Assembly: GCA_946478645.1 (NCBI GenBank)
Contig: CAMLCW010000068.1
Coordinates: 1 to 16,664, forward strand
Source: an uncultured Variovorax sp.
GTDB lineage: Bacteria > Pseudomonadota > Gammaproteobacteria > Burkholderiales > Burkholderiaceae
Length of the DNA stretch: 16,664 nt
Reading direction: 5' to 3'
In this document: one piece after another, positions 14,110 to 16,664 of the stretch
Position numbering within the stretch: position 1 is the stretch's first letter
Layout: each line of letters starts with the position of its first letter
The notes under the pieces: model-generated
Seen by the model: the letters and a program-made list of their open reading frames with translations, nothing else
What the model was told of the DNA's origin: nothing
Databases searched by the model: none
Position numbers and translations under genes: made by a program

Positions 14110-14697
14110 TCACCGCCGCGGTGCGCGGCGCATCGGGAAGATGGGGGGCGACGTTCCCACCTGGATCTTGCCCAGCAACTCGAATCCGTGCCGCTCATAC
14201 AGCGGGATGTTCTTCGGGTTGGACGACTCGAGGTAAGCCACCCCGCCGCTGCGGTCGCACGGAGCGAGGGAGTGTTCCATCAGGGCCGCACCGAACCCCT
14301 CGCCCTGACGAGAGGGATCGACCCCTATGAACGGCAGATACCAATGCGGCTCTTGCGGGTGGTACTGGTCCATCTGCTCGAACACCGCGGGGCCGTCACG
14401 CTTGAACCCCGCCGATCCCGTGCGCTGCAGCAGGGCCATCAGCGCTTCTTCATCGGGACGGACTCCCGGCGGCAGCCACAGCGCCGCCCCCGCATGGCCG
14501 TCCACGCCATAGGCGCTCCCATGGGCAAACGCCTTGCCACCGAAGGCGCGGACGAAGGCCGGGAAGTGCCGGAGGTACTGCTCGGGCTCGGGCCATGTCC
14601 AGCGCGCCGCCGGGTCCGAGCCGAACGCCAGCACCACGGCAGCAATGGCGCGGGCTTCATCGGCCGCCTCGACAATCTGGATGCCAGGTGTTGCCAT
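14110..14697 (-). CDS. GNAT-family N-acetyltransferase, 195 aa
   Basis: A Gcn5-related acetyltransferase that would transfer the acetyl group of acetyl-CoA to an unknown amine. The acetyl-CoA binding motif A is clear: FIGVDPSRQGEGFGAALMEH (123-142), with the pyrophosphate loop R130-Q-G-E-G-F-G136. Motif B follows as YLESSNPKNIPLYERHGFEL (155-174). The N-terminal half contains FGSDPAARWTWPEPEQYLRH (25-44) and GAALWLPPGVRPDEE (70-84), seen in a common proteobacterial GNAT subgroup. ATG 14697 is preferred; an upstream TTG at 14757 would add 20 residues with no family-like content. Upstream AGGG is a modest ribosome site. It appears to be the first gene of a two-gene unit with the membrane protein. 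Confidence 0.9.
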   Translation of the reverse strand: MATPGIQIVEAADEARAIAAVVLAFGSDPAARWTWPEPEQYLRHFPAFVRAFGGKAFAHGSAYGVDGHAGAALWLPPGVRPDEEALMALLQRTGSAGFKRDGPAVFEQMDQYHPQEPHWYLPFIGVDPSRQGEGFGAALMEHSLAPCDRSGGVAYLESSNPKNIPLYERHGFELLGKIQVGTSPPIFPMRRAPRR

Positions 14698-14942
14698 GAG
14701 GGATGCCCTGAAGTCGTTGAGGGTCCGCACATTACTTCGTTTGAGGGTGACACGCAACGCGGCGACGGACGAGTGGCTGCCTGGCTGGTCGTGCTCGAAG
14801 GCGTGGGCAGCGCACGGCCGAGCCCGACACCGAAGGCGGACGCCACATGCTCTGCTGCCAGGGCGCCGGAACGGGCTGCGCTCTCCATCGACCGATCGTC
14901 GACGCGGTCCACGTCAGCCCGGCCTGGCTTCGCCTCGCGCGG

Positions 14943-15077
14943 TCAGCCCCTCCTGTTCGGCACGCGTGCAGCGCCCGGGCCGGACGAATGCATGCTCGCC
15001 CCGGCGGGCGCCGTCTTGCGCCGGTACCACTTGACGGCCATCCAGGCCAACGTTGCGATCTTGATCAACCTGAACAT
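14943..15077 (-). CDS. Small protein with an amphipathic/hydrophobic N-terminus, 44 aa
   Basis: A short frame starting at ATG 15077 encodes MFRLIKIATLAWMAVKWYRR followed by a polar tail (KTAPAGASMHSSGPGAARVP and four more residues), ending at TGA 14943. AGGAG lies 5 nt upstream of the ATG, a good ribosome site. The N-terminus combines basic residues with a hydrophobic stretch containing two Trp, suggesting a membrane-surface or single-helix protein. No family is recognised. It would be transcribed towards the GNAT gene, 245 nt further on. The same reading frame stays open after the TGA, so a longer ancestral protein cannot be excluded. Confidence 0.5.
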   Translation of the reverse strand: MFRLIKIATLAWMAVKWYRRKTAPAGASMHSSGPGAARVPNRRG

Positions 15078-15387
15078 GGCAACTCCTGCATAGACAAGCA
15101 AGCAGGGTGTCGATCCGGCTGCGGTGCGGCGCTGCGTGAAAGCCGCATATCACCGTAGGTGGACATCCCGGCAAACGGCGAATGGGCGTGCGACCGGGCC
15201 TGGTTTGAAGCGGGGACGCGGATGGGGAGCACGAAGCTTCTCTGGCTGCCCCTCCGGTCACCATGCCACGCTGTCGTTCAGTGCAGCTTGAGCGCGGGCT
15301 CGTAGGCACGGCTGAGCCAATCGACCATCCACCTCGCTTCCGCCGTTGCCGATCGCCTCCCGCAACTCTCACCGGTTCTTCGCCCGG
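15078..15387. other. 310-bp intergenic stretch without a convincing gene
   Basis: This gap lies between the Bug gene stop and the 44-aa ORF. It has the ribosome site of the 44-aa ORF at its left end. I see no strong promoter, dyad or terminator. A 16-codon minus-strand frame (15278-15328, MVDWLSRAYEPALKLH) is visible but unsupported. Mixed composition and many short broken frames suggest eroded sequence. Confidence 0.5.
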
Positions 15388-16371
15388 TCAGTCGGCGTAC
15401 TCCCCCGCCTCCTTGATCACCTTCGACCACCGCACCTTCTCGGCCTCGAGGTACTTCCTGTGCCCTGCCGGCTCGAGCCGCTCGTCGTTGACGATGCTGA
15501 GTCCCAGCGCCTCCTCGCGCTTGATCAGCTCGGGGTCCTTCAGTGCGGCGCGCAGTGCGGCGTTGAGCTTGCCGAGCACGGCGGGCGGCGTGCCGCGCGG
15601 CGCGTAGAGGCCGTGCCACACCTGCACGTCGAAGTCCTTCAGGCCGGCCTCTGACAAGGTCGGCGTGTCTTTCAGCGCCGCGAGCGGCAGCCGTTCGCGG
15701 CTGGTGATGCCGTAGACCTTGACCTTTCCACCCTCGATCTGCGGCACGGCGTTGGTCGCCTGTTCGCACATCACGTCGACCTGGCCGCCGATGAGGTCGG
15801 TCATCGCGGGCGCGGTGCCCTTGTAGGGCACGGGCGTCATGCTGGTCTTGAGCGCGCTCTGCAGCATCAGGCCGCACAGGTGCGAGGCAGAGCCGACGCC
15901 CGCGTTGGCGAGGTTGACCTTGCCGCCGCTCGACGCGATCCACCGGCGCAGCTCGGCGAAGCTGCCGGCCGCGAGGCTCGGCCTGCCGATCAGCACCGAG
16001 GGCGCTTCGTTGATGAGGCCCAGGGTCTCGAAGTCTTCGGGCACCTTGTAGCTGAGCTTGCGGTACAGCGCGGGCGCGGTGGCCATGCCGATGTGATGCA
16101 CCAGCAGCGTGTAGCCGTCGGGCGCGGCACGCGCGGCCTTGGCCGAGCCGATCGTGCCGCCCGCGCCGGGCGCGTTCTCGACCACCACGGTCTGGCCGAG
16201 CGGCTTGCGCAGCGCCTCGGCCAGGTCGCGGGCGATCTTGTCGCTCGGGCCGCCGGCCGCGAAAGGCACGATCAGCGTGACCGGCTTGTCGGGAAACTCG
16301 GCGCAGGCCAGCGAAGCAAAGCAGAGTGCGGCGAAGCCGACGCCGCGGCGCCAGAATTTCTTGTTGTTCAT
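15388..16371 (-). CDS. Bug/TctC-family periplasmic solute-binding protein, 327 aa
   Basis: A second tripartite tricarboxylate transporter receptor. It has a Sec signal peptide (MNNKKFWRRG, hydrophobic core, cleavage after ACA at residue 24). Family hallmarks are VTLIVPFAAGGPSDKIARDL (31-50), GAGGTIGSAKAARAAPDGYT, VPYKGTAPAMTDLIGGQVDV and GLYAPRGTPP. The start is ATG 16371, with AAGGAG about 10 nt upstream on the minus strand. It lies 39 nt downstream of the D-tartrate-dehydratase-like gene, so it probably captures tartrate or a related hydroxy-dicarboxylate for that enzyme. No membrane subunits are encoded in view. It is clearly diverged from the Bug protein at 1834-2826 and is not a recent duplicate. 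Confidence 0.94.
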   Translation of the reverse strand: MNNKKFWRRGVGFAALCFASLACAEFPDKPVTLIVPFAAGGPSDKIARDLAEALRKPLGQTVVVENAPGAGGTIGSAKAARAAPDGYTLLVHHIGMATAPALYRKLSYKVPEDFETLGLINEAPSVLIGRPSLAAGSFAELRRWIASSGGKVNLANAGVGSASHLCGLMLQSALKTSMTPVPYKGTAPAMTDLIGGQVDVMCEQATNAVPQIEGGKVKVYGITSRERLPLAALKDTPTLSEAGLKDFDVQVWHGLYAPRGTPPAVLGKLNAALRAALKDPELIKREEALGLSIVNDERLEPAGHRKYLEAEKVRWSKVIKEAGEYAD

Positions 16372-16410
16372 GGTCTTTTGTCTCCTTCGGTGGGGGTCTG
16401 GGATGGCGCC

Positions 16411-16664
16411 TCAGGCCGACAGCGCCTGCATCTCGCGATACAGATCGGCTTTGCCCTCGAAGCCGATGCCGGGCAGGTCGGGCAGCGTCACGAAACTGTT
16501 CTCGACATTCACGCCGTCGGGGAATCCGCCGAAGGGCTGGAACAGGTCGGGGTACGACTCGTTGCCGCCCAGGCCCAGCCCGGCAGCGATGTTGAGCGAC
16601 ATCTGGTGCCCGCCGTGCGGGATGCAGCGGCTGGCCGACCAGCCGTGCTCCTTGAGCATGTCGA
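16411..16664 (-). CDS. Enolase-superfamily dehydratase, D-tartrate dehydratase-like, C-terminal part
   Basis: The C-terminal 84 residues of a gene running off the right edge. The segment CIPHGGHQMSLNIAAGLGLG, then NESYPDLFQPFGGFPDG and LPDLPGIGFEGKADLYREM, matches my memory of D-tartrate dehydratase, a mandelate-racemase-subgroup enzyme converting D-tartrate to oxaloacetate. The histidine in PHGGHQ would be the barrel-end catalytic base. An in-frame ATG at 16659 is internal, since the codon before it (Asp) and the homology continue past the edge. It is followed by a Bug receptor, which fits an uptake-plus-dehydration pair. A relative acting on another sugar acid cannot be ruled out from this piece. 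Confidence 0.75.
   Translation of the reverse strand, partial: DMLKEHGWSASRCIPHGGHQMSLNIAAGLGLGGNESYPDLFQPFGGFPDGVNVENSFVTLPDLPGIGFEGKADLYREMQALSA

Noticed and set aside
14758..14942. Open frame after the 44-aa ORF stop (contains SMESAARSGALAAEHVASAF)
   Set aside because: No start with a ribosome site and no recognisable domain; open frames of this length are common at this GC content.
15278..15328. 16-codon minus-strand frame MVDWLSRAYEPALKLH after the Bug gene
   Set aside because: It looks protein-like but has poor ribosome-site spacing, no recognised family, and its frame simply continues antisense-free upstream through the Bug gene. Could be a remnant; not supportable.
1..16664. Mobile elements, CRISPR, tRNA/rRNA, toxin-antitoxin or phage-defence genes
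   Set aside because: Looked for on both strands; no transposase, integrase, repeat-spacer pattern, RNA gene or known defence domain was seen.

Overview
This is a high-GC (mid to upper 60s percent by eye), gene-dense stretch of bacterial chromosome. Two orphan Bug/TctC-type solute-binding proteins, an IclR regulator of the PcaR/PobR type, a branched-chain-amino-acid-type ABC operon ending in an aldehyde dehydrogenase, and a D-tartrate-dehydratase-like gene together point to a metabolically versatile betaproteobacterium of the Burkholderiales, most likely Comamonadaceae (Variovorax-like). That placement comes from gene content and protein style, not from a marker gene. I see no rRNA, tRNA, CRISPR array, insertion sequence or phage gene.

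Layout. (1) 1-4093: an IclR regulator (minus, cut by the left edge) faces a plus-strand operon of two MaoC-like hot-dog proteins, a Bug receptor and a family III CoA-transferase. The 130-bp divergent gap holds a good sigma70 promoter and a nested dyad that looks like the IclR operator. The cassette reads as uptake, CoA activation and hydration/dehydration of an unidentified carboxylic acid. (2) 4095-5642: a probable terminator hairpin between convergent genes, then a diguanylate cyclase with two tandem PAS domains. (3) 5737-6012: a small winged-helix-like protein with a striking AT-rich dyad upstream of it. (4) 6241-12188 (minus): a six-gene operon livK-livH-livM-livG-livF-aldehyde dehydrogenase. 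Four of its five junctions are tight: three ATGA overlaps and one 4-nt gap. (5) 12411-13370 (plus): a FeaR-like AraC regulator divergent from the liv operon, with paired direct repeats in the 222-bp gap. (6) 13371-15387: a looser region with a GNAT acetyltransferase, an unrecognised four-helix membrane protein, a possible DoxX-like remnant and a 44-residue small ORF. (7) 15388-16664 (minus): the 3' end of a D-tartrate-dehydratase-like enolase-superfamily gene, followed by a second Bug receptor.

How the genes may work together. There are three self-contained, probably substrate-induced catabolic or uptake modules, each with a dedicated binding protein: IclR plus the MaoC/CoA-transferase cassette, AraC plus liv/aldehyde dehydrogenase, and Bug plus dehydratase. 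Neither Bug receptor has TctA/TctB membrane subunits in the window, so each must use partners encoded elsewhere or act only as a sensor. I did not find a clearly new multi-gene system. The best leads are the divergent operator at 772-813, the split MaoC pair in which one member lacks the catalytic histidine, the dyad at 6070-6104, the aldehyde dehydrogenase inside a liv operon under a FeaR-like regulator, and the 44-residue ORF.
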